This document shows, one piece after another, positions 1-8,497 of a stretch of DNA of 64,000 bases. How positions within the stretch are numbered: position 1 is the stretch's first letter; the number at the start of each line of letters is the position of its first letter. The DNA comes from Scleromatobacter humisilvae (GTDB lineage Bacteria; Pseudomonadota; Gammaproteobacteria; Burkholderiales; Burkholderiaceae_C), in contig NZ_JAJLJH010000002.1 in NCBI RefSeq assembly GCF_023231945.1, forward strand, positions 62,001 to 126,000. The letters are read 5' to 3'. Below the pieces are notes generated by a model. The model was not told where the DNA came from. It was given only the letters and a program-made list of their open reading frames with translations, and ran no database searches. Made by a program: the position numbers and the translations under genes.

Positions 1-141
1 GTGGGCTGGGCCACGAAAGGCGATCGCACGTTCGTGTTCGTGCGTCAGATCCAGGACACCGAGGCGCACGACAGCCCCGCGGGCGTGCGCGCGCGCGACG
101 CCTTCCTGCCGGGGCTGCCGGCGCTGCTGGACGAGTTCTGA
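1..141 (+). CDS. Class D beta-lactamase-like protein, C-terminal fragment
   Basis: Only the last 46 residues are in the window; the frame is open from base 1 to a TGA at 139-141. The fragment opens with VGWATKGDRTFVFV and ends in a helix-like AGVRARDAFLPGLPALLDEF. In class D (OXA-type) serine beta-lactamases the strand after the KTG motif reads GWFVGWV..GDR..FA and is followed by a C-terminal helix, so the match is to the protein's extreme C terminus. The active-site Ser-x-x-Lys and KTG motifs lie upstream and cannot be checked. A penicillin-binding-protein-like transpeptidase remains possible. Confidence 0.55.
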   Translation: MGWATKGDRTFVFVRQIQDTEAHDSPAGVRARDAFLPGLPALLDEF

Positions 142-153
142 AGCCTGCCGCGA

Positions 154-483
154 TCAGATCGCGATCTTGCCGGTCCAGATGTCGAAGTACATGCGCCAGT
201 CGCCCATGAAGCTCCAGAGCGGGCGCTTGAACGAGGCGGGCTTGTTCTTCTCGAAACCGTAGTGGCCGATCCACGCGAATCCGTAGCCGCAGACCAGCGC
301 GGCGACGAAGAACAGCGGCTCGCGCGTCCAGATCAGCGACCACAGGCAGATCAGCGCCAGCGTCGAGCCGATGAAGTGCAGCTTGCGGCAGGTGGTGTTG
401 CTGTGTTCGTTCAGGTAGAACGGGTAGAACTCGGCGAAGCTGTGCAACGACTTCGGGTCGCCGTCGAATACTGCATTGGCCAT
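154..483 (-). CDS. DUF962 / Mpo1-like small membrane protein
   Basis: A protein of 109 residues. The start at 483 is chosen because a purine-rich GAGGGGA lies just upstream; a longer in-frame reading to 540 adds residues unlike the family. Residues about 12-35 carry the family signature FYPFYLNEHSN..CRKLHFIG. Two hydrophobic segments follow, then WIGHYGFEKNKPASF with the second conserved His. The yeast member Mpo1 is an Fe(II) dioxygenase acting on 2-hydroxy fatty acids; whether bacterial members share this activity is not established here. It lies 28 bp downstream of the alpha/beta hydrolase on the same strand, so co-transcription is plausible. Confidence 0.85.
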   Translation of the reverse strand: MANAVFDGDPKSLHSFAEFYPFYLNEHSNTTCRKLHFIGSTLALICLWSLIWTREPLFFVAALVCGYGFAWIGHYGFEKNKPASFKRPLWSFMGDWRMYFDIWTGKIAI

Positions 484-511
484 CGTCGTCCCCTCATCGT
501 TGGCATGTTCG

Positions 512-1312
512 TCACGCCGGAATGGCAGCGCGCATCGCATTCAACACCGCATCGGGCGCTTCCTGCATCAGTGCATGCCCTGAAACGATGCGATGGACCG
601 TGGCATCGAGCATGCCCGCGAGTTCTTTCGTGGCCTTGGGCGGCGTCATCACGTCGCGCGTGCCGATGATCAGGTGTGCAGGGCCGGCCACGCGCCGGGC
701 CGCCTCGACGCCTCCAGCATAGGCGTCGCAGACGCGGAAGTCATGCTCGAACAGGTTGCCATCGGCATCGCTTTGTATGCGGTGCATCAATGCGTTGGCG
801 CCGCCACGCAGCCACGCGCCCGGGCCGGGATACGACGGCTTGCTGGCGATGCCCGAGTGCGAGAACGCGGTGACCATCGCGATGGCGCGCGCGGGGTCGT
901 CGCGCGCGGTCGAGAGCAACGCGTCGCTGACCTTCATCGGGTAGGCCGTGCCCACCATCACGAGCGCCGCGGCGCGCTCGGGCGCGCGGGACGCGGCCTC
1001 GAGCGCGATCAGCGAGCCCATGCTGTGGCCAACGAGGTGCGCGCTCGGCACGCCGGCGGCGTCCATCAACGCGAGCACCCAGTCGGCCAGCGCCTCGACG
1101 CTGGCCAGCGGCGGCCCGTCGGAACGGCCGTGGCCCGGCTGGTCGACGGCCAGCACGCGGTGCCCGTGGTGCGCGTACCAGCGCGCGAGCAGCGTCCATA
1201 CGGAGTGGTCGTTGAGCGCGCCGTGGATGAAGACGACGCAGGGGCCGTCGGCGCTCCACGGCTTGCCGCCCGTGTACGCGTAGGCCGTCCGGCCTTGCAC
1301 GTCGAACTTCAT
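512..1312 (-). CDS. Alpha/beta hydrolase
   Basis: A 266-residue cytoplasmic alpha/beta-hydrolase fold protein. The oxyanion-hole motif FIHGALNDH lies near residue 30, the nucleophile elbow GHSMGS near residue 97, a late Asp in IIGTRDVMTPP, and the catalytic His in VSGHALMQEAP near the C terminus, so the Ser-Asp-His triad is complete. The start ATG overlaps the TGA of metY by four bases (ATGA), which indicates translational coupling. The substrate cannot be deduced. The coupling recalls homoserine-acetylating enzymes of the same fold, but the size and motifs fit a generic esterase or C-C hydrolase better than MetX. Confidence 0.85.
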   Translation of the reverse strand: MKFDVQGRTAYAYTGGKPWSADGPCVVFIHGALNDHSVWTLLARWYAHHGHRVLAVDQPGHGRSDGPPLASVEALADWVLALMDAAGVPSAHLVGHSMGSLIALEAASRAPERAAALVMVGTAYPMKVSDALLSTARDDPARAIAMVTAFSHSGIASKPSYPGPGAWLRGGANALMHRIQSDADGNLFEHDFRVCDAYAGGVEAARRVAGPAHLIIGTRDVMTPPKATKELAGMLDATVHRIVSGHALMQEAPDAVLNAMRAAIPA

Positions 1313-2610
1313 GCCGCGGCCCTTTCCGCGGCCTTCAGCGCCGACTTCAGATCGAGGATCAGGTCGTCCGCATCCTCGAGCCCGATCGACAGCCGGATCG
1401 TGCCTGCCGTGATGCCCGCGGCCGCGAGCGCGGCGTCGTCCATGCGGAAGTGCGTCGTCGAGGCCGGATGGATCACCAGCGAGCGGCAGTCGCCGACGTT
1501 GGCCAGGTGCGAGAACAGCTGCAGCGCCTCGATGAAGGCGACGCCCTGTGCGCGCGAGCCGCGCAGGTCGAAGCTGAAGACCGAGCCGCAGCCGCGCGGC
1601 AGCAGCGTCCTCGCGAGCGCGTGGTCGGGGTGCGATTCGAGCTCGGGGTAGCCGACCTGCGCCACCATCGGATGCGACGCGAGGAACGCGACCGCCTTGC
1701 GCGCGTTGGCGACGTGGCGCTCCATGCGCAGCGGCAGCGTCTCCAGGCCTTGCAGGATCAGCCACGCCGTGTGCGGACTCATGCAGGCGCCGAAGTCGCG
1801 CAGGCCTTCGCGGCGCGCGCGCAGCAGGAACGCACCGACGGTCGACTCCTCGGTGAACACCATGTCATGGAAGCCCGCGTACGGCGCACTCAGTTCTGGG
1901 AAGCGCCCGCTGCGTTCCCAGTCGAAGCGGCCGGAGTCGGCCAGCACGCCGCCGACGACGGTGCCGTGGCCGGACAGGAATTTCGTCGCCGAATGGAACA
2001 CGAGATCGGCGCCGAGCCTGAACGGCTGCTGCAGCCAGGGCGTGGTGAACGTGGCGTCGACCAGCAGCGGCACGCCGGCGTCGTGCGCGATCTGCGAGAC
2101 GCGCGGGATGTCCAGGACGTCCAGCCCCGGATTGCCCAGCGACTCGCCGAACAGCAGCCGCGTGTTCGGCCGGATCGCGGCGCGCCAGCCGTCGATGTCG
2201 CGCGGCTTGACGAAGGTCGTCTCGATCCCGAAGCGCGACAGCGTGTACGCGAGCAGGTTGTGCGAGCCGCCGTACAACGCGGCGCTGGCGACGACGTGCG
2301 AGCCGGCGCCGGCGATCGTCGCGACGGCCAGGTGCAGCGCGGCCTGGCCGCTGGCCGTGGCGATCGCGCCGACGCCGCCCTCGAGCGCGGCGAGCCGTTC
2401 CTCGAAGACGGCCGTGGTCGGGTTCGAGATGCGGCTGTAGACATGGCCGGCGCGCTCCATGTTGAACAGCGACGCGGCGTGCTCGCTCGACTCGAACACG
2501 AAGGACGTCGTCAGGTGGATGGGCGTGGCGCGCGCGCCGGTGGCGGGATCGGGCGCTGCGCCGGCGTGCAGGGCGAGGGTATCGAAGGCGGGGTCGGACG
2601 GACCGGGCAT
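1309..2610 (-). CDS. metY: O-acetylhomoserine sulfhydrylase (PLP-dependent, MetY family)
   Basis: A 433-residue PLP enzyme of the Cys/Met metabolism family, expected to make homocysteine from O-acetylhomoserine and sulfide. The PLP lysine is K210 in the motif HSATKFLSGHG; the preceding DATFTTP is the typical cofactor Asp segment. The insert SAPYAGFHDMVF and the C-terminal HPASTTH..RLSIGLED are typical of the long MetY branch rather than MetB or MetZ. The ATG at 2610 has a GGAAAG ribosome site just upstream; an in-frame extension to 2679 lacks family similarity. It is transcribed divergently from the CBS protein and overlaps the downstream hydrolase. Confidence 0.88.
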   Translation of the reverse strand: MPGPSDPAFDTLALHAGAAPDPATGARATPIHLTTSFVFESSEHAASLFNMERAGHVYSRISNPTTAVFEERLAALEGGVGAIATASGQAALHLAVATIAGAGSHVVASAALYGGSHNLLAYTLSRFGIETTFVKPRDIDGWRAAIRPNTRLLFGESLGNPGLDVLDIPRVSQIAHDAGVPLLVDATFTTPWLQQPFRLGADLVFHSATKFLSGHGTVVGGVLADSGRFDWERSGRFPELSAPYAGFHDMVFTEESTVGAFLLRARREGLRDFGACMSPHTAWLILQGLETLPLRMERHVANARKAVAFLASHPMVAQVGYPELESHPDHALARTLLPRGCGSVFSFDLRGSRAQGVAFIEALQLFSHLANVGDCRSLVIHPASTTHFRMDDAALAAAGITAGTIRLSIGLEDADDLILDLKSALKAAERAAA

Positions 2611-2740
2611 GGAGGCTTTCCGGGATGTGTTGCGGTGCAGTATCGAAGCGCTGCGCTCAGGGCCCGACAGGGGGCCCAACGTCGCGATTGTGTGCTATGT
2701 TGGAACCCTCATTTCACTGGATTCCCGAGGAGGCGTTGCC

Positions 2741-3205
2741 ATGAAAGTCAGCGACATCCTGCGTGTCAAGGGCAATACCTTGTTCACCGTTTCAGCCGAC
2801 CAGCCGCTGCACGAAGCCGTGGTCACGATGGCCGAGCACGACATCGGCTCGCTGGTCGTCATGGAGCACGGCGACCTCACCGGCATGCTCACATTCCGCG
2901 AGGTCATCCGCGCCACCGTCCGACAAGGCGGCACGCTGGGCTCCGTCACCATCCGCTCGGTGATGGACGACGCGCCGCTCACCTGCACGCCCGAGACCGA
3001 GATCGACGAGGTGCGCCGCATGATGCTCGGCCGCCACGCGCGCTACATGCCCGTCCTCAACGGCCAGACGCTGATGGGCGTGATCTCGTTCTACGACGTC
3101 GCGCGAACGGTGGTCGAGGCGCAGGACTTCGAGAACCGCATGCTCAAGGCCTACATCCGCGACTGGCCCTCGGAAGAGGACACCAAGGTCGGCCAGAGCC
3201 TCTAA
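2741..3205 (+). CDS. CBS-domain pair protein
   Basis: A 154-residue soluble protein made of two CBS motifs (about residues 10-65 and 75-130) with the typical DIGSLVVMEHGDLTGMLTFRE and RYMPVLNGQTLMGVISFYD segments. Such stand-alone Bateman modules bind adenosyl ligands (AMP, ATP, SAM, NADH) and modulate a partner protein; no partner is encoded next to it. The ATG is preceded by a strong GAGGAGG. The gene is monocistronic, with a rho-independent terminator immediately downstream. Confidence 0.9.
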   Translation: MKVSDILRVKGNTLFTVSADQPLHEAVVTMAEHDIGSLVVMEHGDLTGMLTFREVIRATVRQGGTLGSVTIRSVMDDAPLTCTPETEIDEVRRMMLGRHARYMPVLNGQTLMGVISFYDVARTVVEAQDFENRMLKAYIRDWPSEEDTKVGQSL

Positions 3206-3229
3206 GGCGCTCGGCGCCCGAAAGAAAAG

Positions 3230-3264
3230 CGGCCCGAAGGCTCACGCCTCGGGCCGTCGTTGTT
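3230..3264 (+). terminator. Rho-independent terminator after the CBS-domain gene
   Basis: An inverted repeat CGGCCCGAAGGC / GCCTCGGGCCG (one bulge) is followed by a T-rich TCGTTGTTT. It lies 25 bases after the stop codon. Confidence 0.8.
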
Positions 3265-3383
3265 TGCCGGCGCTGCCGCGGGCGCGGCTCAACTGAGGTT
3301 CAAGGGAGCGGCGGAACCGGCTCTGCCGGGCCGCTCGCGGCCGGCCCCTCGGGGGCAGGGAGCGCAAGCGACCGTGGGGCTCA
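3263..3383 (+). repeat. Dispersed intergenic repeat, copy A
   Basis: About 120 bp that match, in reverse orientation, the sequence at 28973-29094. Shared blocks include TTTGCCGGCGCTGCCG, GGTTCAAGGGAGCG (GTTCAAGGGAGCG in the other copy), CCGGCTCTGCCGGGCC and CCCTCGGGGG(G)CAG, in the same order with small indels between. It fills the space between the CBS terminator and the 3' end of the GGDEF-EAL gene and begins a few bases after that gene's stop codon. Confidence 0.75.
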
Positions 3384-3386
3384 CAT

Positions 3387-5690
3387 TCAGGCCGCGATCA
3401 TCGGCACGACGTTGGGTGACGGCAGCGGCTCGCGGCCGGCGATCCACATCTCGAGCGCCGCCGCGTCCATCGGGCGGCAGAAGCGGTAGCCCTGCATCAT
3501 GTCGCAGCCCTCGCGGCGCAGGAACTGGTGCTGGGCGTCGGTCTCGACGCCCTCGGCGATGGTCTTCAGGTTCAGCGCGCGCGCCATCTGGATGATGGCC
3601 TGCACGATGGCGCGGTCGTCGGGGTCGGTGTCGATGTCGCGCACGAAGGACTGGTCGATCTTGAGCGTGTGCAGCGGGAAGCGCTTGAGGTAGCTCAGCG
3701 ACGAGTAGCCGGTGCCGAAGTCGTCCAGCGACAGCCGCACGCCCAGCGCATGCAGCGCGTCCATCGTCGCGATGGCGGCCGACGGGTTGGCGGTGACGCT
3801 CTCGGTCAGCTCGAGCTCGAGGTATTGCGCGGGCAGGCCGGCGTCGCTCAGCGCGCGCGCCACGACGTTGGGCAGGCCCACATGGCGGAACTGCACGGCC
3901 GACAGGTTGACGGCCACCACCATCGGCGGCACGCCGGCGTCGATCCAGGCCTTCAGCTGCGCGACGGCCGTGCGCAGCACCCATTCGCCGATCGCCACGA
4001 TCTGGCCGCTGGTCTCGGCCAGCGGAATGAACTCGGCCGGCGAGACGAAGCCGAACTCGGGATGCTTCCAGCGCAGCAGCGCCTCGACGCCCACGAGTTG
4101 CTCGCCGTTGCCGTCCAGCTGCGGCTGGTAGTGCAGCAGCAGCTCGTTGCGCTCCAGCGCGCGGCGCAGCGCCGACTCCAGTTGCAGCTGGCGCGCCGAG
4201 CGCTGCTGCATGCCCGCCGCGAAGAAGCGCCACGTCGCCTTGCCCTCGTGCTTGGCGCGATACATCGCCGTGTCGGCATTGCGCGACAGGATCTCGTAGT
4301 CGTCGCCGTCCGACGGATAGGTCGCGATGCCGATCGACATCGTCATGCTGAGCTCGTGGCCCTGCACCATGCACGGCTCGGCCAGGCGCTCCAGCAGCTT
4401 GCTGGCCACCAGCTCCGCGCCGGCGGCGTCGGCGCCGGGCAGCAGCACCGCGAACTCGTCGCCGCCGAGGCGGGCCACGGTGTCGACCTCGCGCAGGCTG
4501 CCCTGCAGGCGGCGCGCAACCTCGCTGAGCAGGGCGTCGCCCACGCTGTGGCCCAGCGTGTCGTTGATGTTCTTGAACTGGTCCAGATCCATGAACATCA
4601 GCGCGAACGGCCGATGGTCGCGGCGCGACACGCTCGTCAGCTGGCCGACGCGGTCGGCGAGCAGGCTGCGGTTGGGCAGGTCGGTGAGGGTGTCCACATG
4701 CGCCAGCCGCACCAGGTTGCGCTCGACCTCGCGGAACTGCGTGATGTCGTTGAGGATGCCGATGTAGTGCGTGACGGCGCCATGGGCGTCGCGCTGCTGG
4801 GTGATCGCGGCCCAGCAGGTGTAGAGGCTGCCGTCCTTGCGCGAGGTGCGGACCTCGCCCTGCCAGTGGCCGCTGGTCTGCAGCGCGGTGCGCACCTGGC
4901 GGCGCACCTCGCGCCGGCCGATGCCGAAGCCGAGCGCGGCGGTCTGCTGGCCCTGCAGCTCGTCGACGTCATAGCCGCTGATGTCGCAGAACGCCTGGTT
5001 GACGGTGACGACGCGGCCATCGCGGTCGGCGATCACGAAGCCCTCGCGCGCCTGCTCGAACACGGCGGCGGCCAGGTGCAGCTTGTCCTCGACGGACTTG
5101 CGCTTGGTGATGTCGCGGCCCTCGACCAGCAGGTTGGGCGCCACGTCGCGCGTGCGGGGGATCGCGCGGATCGACAGCTCCAGCGTCATGGCGCCGCCGT
5201 CCGGCCGTTTCACGGTGAGCTCGTGCGTGACGATGGCGCCGCCGACCGCCTGGGCGACCGCCTCGCGCAGCGTCGCCGCCTGCGGCTCCTCGACGCCGAG
5301 CGTGGCGATCTCGTCGAGGCGGCGGCCGGCGATCTCCGGGTGCGTGACGCGCAGCCAGTGGCGGCCGGTGCCGTTCATGTGGCGCACGGCGCCGTTGGGG
5401 TCGAGCACGCAGACGAGCTGCGGGCTGTGGTCGATCAGCCGGTTGGCCAGGCGTTCGCGCTGCAGCGAGCGGCGGGTGCGCAGCGTCTGCGCGAACAGGG
5501 CCGCGCCCAGGCCCAGCAGCGTGGCGGCGACGAGCCAGAACAGCCACAGCGGCAGGGCCATGGACGGCTCGACGCGGCCGTCCGCCGCGGCGGACGCGGG
5601 CACGGTCGCGGCCGCACTGGCGAGCGCCGGGAAAACACGCAGCGTGCGGGGGGCGAGGCGAACGGCGGCCGGGCGCGCCTGTGCGCCCAT
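3387..5690 (-). CDS. PAS-PAS-GGDEF-EAL cyclic-di-GMP enzyme
   Basis: A 767-residue membrane-anchored protein. The start at 5690 is preferred because GGGAGG lies six bases upstream; a reading to 5732 has none. One transmembrane segment is at about residues 44-68, PAS domains at about 85-200 and 205-320, then a diguanylate cyclase domain with intact GGDEF at about 409-413 and an RxxD product-inhibition site (REVD) five residues before it. The C-terminal EAL domain keeps EALLRW, LTES and DDFGTGYSSL, so the phosphodiesterase site also looks intact. The net activity (cyclase or phosphodiesterase) cannot be read from the sequence; PAS input probably decides it. Confidence 0.93.
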   Translation of the reverse strand: MGAQARPAAVRLAPRTLRVFPALASAAATVPASAAADGRVEPSMALPLWLFWLVAATLLGLGAALFAQTLRTRRSLQRERLANRLIDHSPQLVCVLDPNGAVRHMNGTGRHWLRVTHPEIAGRRLDEIATLGVEEPQAATLREAVAQAVGGAIVTHELTVKRPDGGAMTLELSIRAIPRTRDVAPNLLVEGRDITKRKSVEDKLHLAAAVFEQAREGFVIADRDGRVVTVNQAFCDISGYDVDELQGQQTAALGFGIGRREVRRQVRTALQTSGHWQGEVRTSRKDGSLYTCWAAITQQRDAHGAVTHYIGILNDITQFREVERNLVRLAHVDTLTDLPNRSLLADRVGQLTSVSRRDHRPFALMFMDLDQFKNINDTLGHSVGDALLSEVARRLQGSLREVDTVARLGGDEFAVLLPGADAAGAELVASKLLERLAEPCMVQGHELSMTMSIGIATYPSDGDDYEILSRNADTAMYRAKHEGKATWRFFAAGMQQRSARQLQLESALRRALERNELLLHYQPQLDGNGEQLVGVEALLRWKHPEFGFVSPAEFIPLAETSGQIVAIGEWVLRTAVAQLKAWIDAGVPPMVVAVNLSAVQFRHVGLPNVVARALSDAGLPAQYLELELTESVTANPSAAIATMDALHALGVRLSLDDFGTGYSSLSYLKRFPLHTLKIDQSFVRDIDTDPDDRAIVQAIIQMARALNLKTIAEGVETDAQHQFLRREGCDMMQGYRFCRPMDAAALEMWIAGREPLPSPNVVPMIAA

Positions 5691-5910
5691 TGCGCCTCCC
5701 ATGACGCTTGAACTGGGGCCGAGAAACAGCATCCCAGCACTTTGCCTCGTAAGCGCGCCGCTCGACGCGGGAATAAGGCCCGGCTGCGTGGCCTATTTCA
5801 CGCCGCCCGGCATTGGCGGCGCGCGAATGGGAATCCTTCCGGATTACGAGGCGATTACGGGCGCGAAGCGCCGCCCCGCGCATCGCGAAGCCGTCCACCT
5901 CGCCGACCCT

Positions 5911-5916
5911 TAGAAT
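5911..5916 (+). promoter_or_regulatory. Putative -10 element of aroC, leaderless spacing
   Basis: TAGAAT (5 of 6 to TATAAT) ends six bases before the aroC ATG, which would put the transcription start on the A of ATG. No Shine-Dalgarno sequence is present and no good -35 is visible. Confidence 0.5.
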
Positions 5917-5922
5917 CGACGC

Positions 5923-7029
5923 ATGTCAGGCAGCACCTTCGGCGAACTCTTTCGCGTCACCAACTTCGGCGAATCCCACGGCGTGGCGATCGGCTGCGTC
6001 ATCGACGGCTGCCCGCCGGGGCTGGCGCTGAGCGAGGCCGACATCCAGATCGAGCTCGACCGCCGCCGTCCGGGCACCTCGCGCCATGTCACGCAGCGCA
6101 ACGAGCCGGATGCGGTCGAGATACTGTCCGGGGTATATGAAGGCCTCACCACCGGCACCCCCATCGCGCTGCTGATCCGCAACACGGACCAGCGCAGCAA
6201 GGACTACGGCAACATCCTCGACACCTTCCGCCCCGGCCACGCCGACTACACGTACTGGCGCAAGTACGGCCTGCGCGATCCGCGCGGCGGCGGGCGCTCG
6301 TCGGCCCGCCTGACCGCGCCGATGGTGGCGGCCGGCGCGGTGGCGCGCAAGTGGCTCAAGGAGCACCGCGGCACCACCTTCGTCGGCTGGATGAGCCAGC
6401 TGGGGGACATCGCCATCCCGTTCGTCGACGAGGCGCAGATCCCGCTCAACCCGTTCTTCGCGCCGAACGCCGACGTCGTGCCGGCGCTCGAGGCCCGCAT
6501 GGACGAGCTGCGCAAGGCCGGCGACTCCTGCGGCGCGCGCATCGAGGTCATCGCCCGCGGCATGCCCGTCGGGCTCGGCCAGCCGCTGTTCGACAAGCTC
6601 GACGCCGACATCGCCTACGCGATGATGGGCGTCAACGCGGTCAAGGGCGTCGAGATCGGCGCCGGCTTCGCCAGCGTCGCGCAGCACGGCAGCGAGCACG
6701 GCGACGAGCTGACGCCCGCCGGCTTCGTCGGCAACAACGCCGGCGGCGTGCTGGGCGGCATCTCCACCGGGCAGGACCTGCGCGTGTCCATCGCGATCAA
6801 GCCGACCAGCTCGATCCGCACGCCGCGCCGCTCGATCGACCGCACGGGCCAGCCGACGGTCGTCGAGACCTTCGGCCGCCACGACCCCTGCGTGGGCATC
6901 CGCGCCACGCCCATCGTCGAGGCGATGCTGGCGCTGGTGGTGATGGATCACGTGCTGGCGCACCGCGCCCAGTGCGGCGACGTCGCGCTCGACATGCCGC
7001 CGATTGCGGCGTCCGCGCCACGCGACTGA
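5923..7029 (+). CDS. aroC: Chorismate synthase
   Basis: A 368-residue enzyme, the usual length, converting 5-enolpyruvylshikimate-3-phosphate to chorismate at the end of the shikimate pathway; it uses reduced FMN. Family signatures are [18 protein letters not shown] near residue 15, RRRPGTSRH near residue 45, the DQRSKDYG segment, RGGGRSSAR near residue 125, and the C-terminal GRHDPC. The start is the first ATG, with a -10-like TAGAAT so close that the mRNA may be leaderless. The next gene is more than 220 bp downstream, so aroC appears monocistronic. Confidence 0.97.
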   Translation: MSGSTFGELFRVTNFGESHGVAIGCVIDGCPPGLALSEADIQIELDRRRPGTSRHVTQRNEPDAVEILSGVYEGLTTGTPIALLIRNTDQRSKDYGNILDTFRPGHADYTYWRKYGLRDPRGGGRSSARLTAPMVAAGAVARKWLKEHRGTTFVGWMSQLGDIAIPFVDEAQIPLNPFFAPNADVVPALEARMDELRKAGDSCGARIEVIARGMPVGLGQPLFDKLDADIAYAMMGVNAVKGVEIGAGFASVAQHGSEHGDELTPAGFVGNNAGGVLGGISTGQDLRVSIAIKPTSSIRTPRRSIDRTGQPTVVETFGRHDPCVGIRATPIVEAMLALVVMDHVLAHRAQCGDVALDMPPIAASAPRD

Positions 7030-7048
7030 CAGCCGTTTGACAGTCGCG
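7021..7048. repeat. Inverted repeat spanning the aroC stop codon
   Basis: CGCGACTG at 7021-7028 and CAGTCGCG at 7041-7048 are perfect inverse complements separated by 12 bases, straddling the TGA of aroC. There is no T-tract, so it may be a weak terminator or an mRNA 3' stabiliser. Confidence 0.4.
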
Positions 7049-7257
7049 TGACGCGCCCGCCCGCGCGGGGGCTGGGCGGCCGCAGATCGTCGCCGTAGAC
7101 TGCGGTTCGTCGGCCGGTCGCACGGCCTGTCCAACCGCACTGCAACTCGTCCCGGCCCAGCAGCACTTCGTCGCAATCTGCCCCCATGACACTGCCACCC
7201 GATCCACACTCCGTCGAAATTCAGGATGAGCCTGGAAAAACGACGAAGGAAGAGGAC

Positions 7258-8457
7258 ATGCGCAAACGCTTGGTGTTCGGGGTGGTGGCGATCGTGGTGG
7301 CTATCGGCGCAGGGTTCGCGATCAAGGCCGGCAAGGGCGCGGCCGCCATGCCGGCCAGCGCCGCGCTGGCGGCCAACGCGCCGGACGCGGCGGCCAGCGA
7401 GGTGCCGCTGGACTTCACCGTGTCCGAGGCGGCCAAGCCGCTGACGCTGGCGTTGCCGCAGATGGTCGAGTTCTCGGGCGCGCTGGTCGCCCCGAACACG
7501 GCCATGGTGCGCGCCAAGGCCACCGGCACGCTGCTGACGCTGGACGTGCAGGAAGGCCAGCGCATCAAGGCCGGCGAGCTGCTCGGGCGGATCGACATCA
7601 GCGACCTGCAAAGCCACGTCGCCGAGCGCAGCGCCAACCTGGCCGCGGTCAGGACGACGATGGACCAGGCGCAGCGCACGCACGACTCCAACATCGGCCT
7701 GGCCAACGACCACTTCATCTCGCCGATCGCGCTCGACAACTCGAAGTCCCAGCTCGAAAGCGCGAAGGCGCAGGTCGCCGCCGCGCAGGCCGCGCTCGAC
7801 TCCGCCAAGATCGCGCTGCGCGACGCCTCGTTGATCGCGCCGATCAGCGGCATCGTCTCCAAGCGCTTCGTGGTCGCCGGCGAGAAGGTCACCGCCGAGC
7901 AGCAGGTCGTCAACATCGTCGACCTGCGCCTGCTGGAGCTCGCCGGCACGGTCGGCACGCAGGACGTGGCGCGGCTGTCGCCCGGCATGTCGGTGAGCCT
8001 CAAGATCGAGGGCATCGACAAGCCGGTCGAGGGCAAACTGGCCCGCATCGCGCCGGCCGCCGAGGCGGGCACGCGCTCGATCGGCGTGGCCGTGCAGCTG
8101 CAGAACCCGAAGGAGACGCTGCGCGCCGGCCAGTACGCCGTCGCGCAGGTGCAGATCGGCGACGCGACGCCGCGCCTGACCGTGCCGATCGGCGCGATCA
8201 GCTCGGCCTCGGGCCAGGAGTACGTGTGGACGGTGGAGAACGGCAAGCTGTTGCGCCGCACCGTCACCACCGGCCGGCGCGACCCGGTGCGCCAGCGCGC
8301 CGAGGTGCTCGCGGGCCTGTCGCCGGACATCCCGGTGCTGGGAGCGCGCTTCGACAACTTGCGCGAGGGCGCCAAGGCGCGCGTCGTCGCGGTCGCCACC
8401 GCGGCCACGCCCAAGCCGCTCGCCACGCCTGCCGTCCTGTCGACGACCACCCGTTGA
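7258..8457 (+). CDS. RND efflux periplasmic adaptor subunit
   Basis: A 399-residue membrane-fusion protein. The ATG at 7258 follows GGAAGAGGAC; an upstream in-frame ATG at 7186 has no ribosome site. An N-terminal hydrophobic anchor (residues 5-22) is followed by a lipoyl-like half (MVRAKATGTLLTLDVQEGQ), an alpha-helical hairpin around residues 115-190, the second lipoyl half (LIAPISGIVSKRFVVAGE), a beta-barrel and a membrane-proximal domain. It links the inner-membrane pump encoded 40 bp downstream to an outer-membrane channel. No outer-membrane factor is encoded here, so a TolC-like protein elsewhere must be shared. Substrate unknown. Confidence 0.92.
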   Translation: MRKRLVFGVVAIVVAIGAGFAIKAGKGAAAMPASAALAANAPDAAASEVPLDFTVSEAAKPLTLALPQMVEFSGALVAPNTAMVRAKATGTLLTLDVQEGQRIKAGELLGRIDISDLQSHVAERSANLAAVRTTMDQAQRTHDSNIGLANDHFISPIALDNSKSQLESAKAQVAAAQAALDSAKIALRDASLIAPISGIVSKRFVVAGEKVTAEQQVVNIVDLRLLELAGTVGTQDVARLSPGMSVSLKIEGIDKPVEGKLARIAPAAEAGTRSIGVAVQLQNPKETLRAGQYAVAQVQIGDATPRLTVPIGAISSASGQEYVWTVENGKLLRRTVTTGRRDPVRQRAEVLAGLSPDIPVLGARFDNLREGAKARVVAVATAATPKPLATPAVLSTTTR

Positions 8458-8497
8458 TCCGCGCCGTAGCCACGGCCTCACTTCGAGGAGAGTTCCC

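Noticed and set aside
1309-2610. metZ/metB (O-succinylhomoserine or cystathionine enzymes)
   Set aside because: The long form with the SAPYAGFHDMVF insertion and about 430 residues fits MetY; MetB and MetZ are nearer 390.
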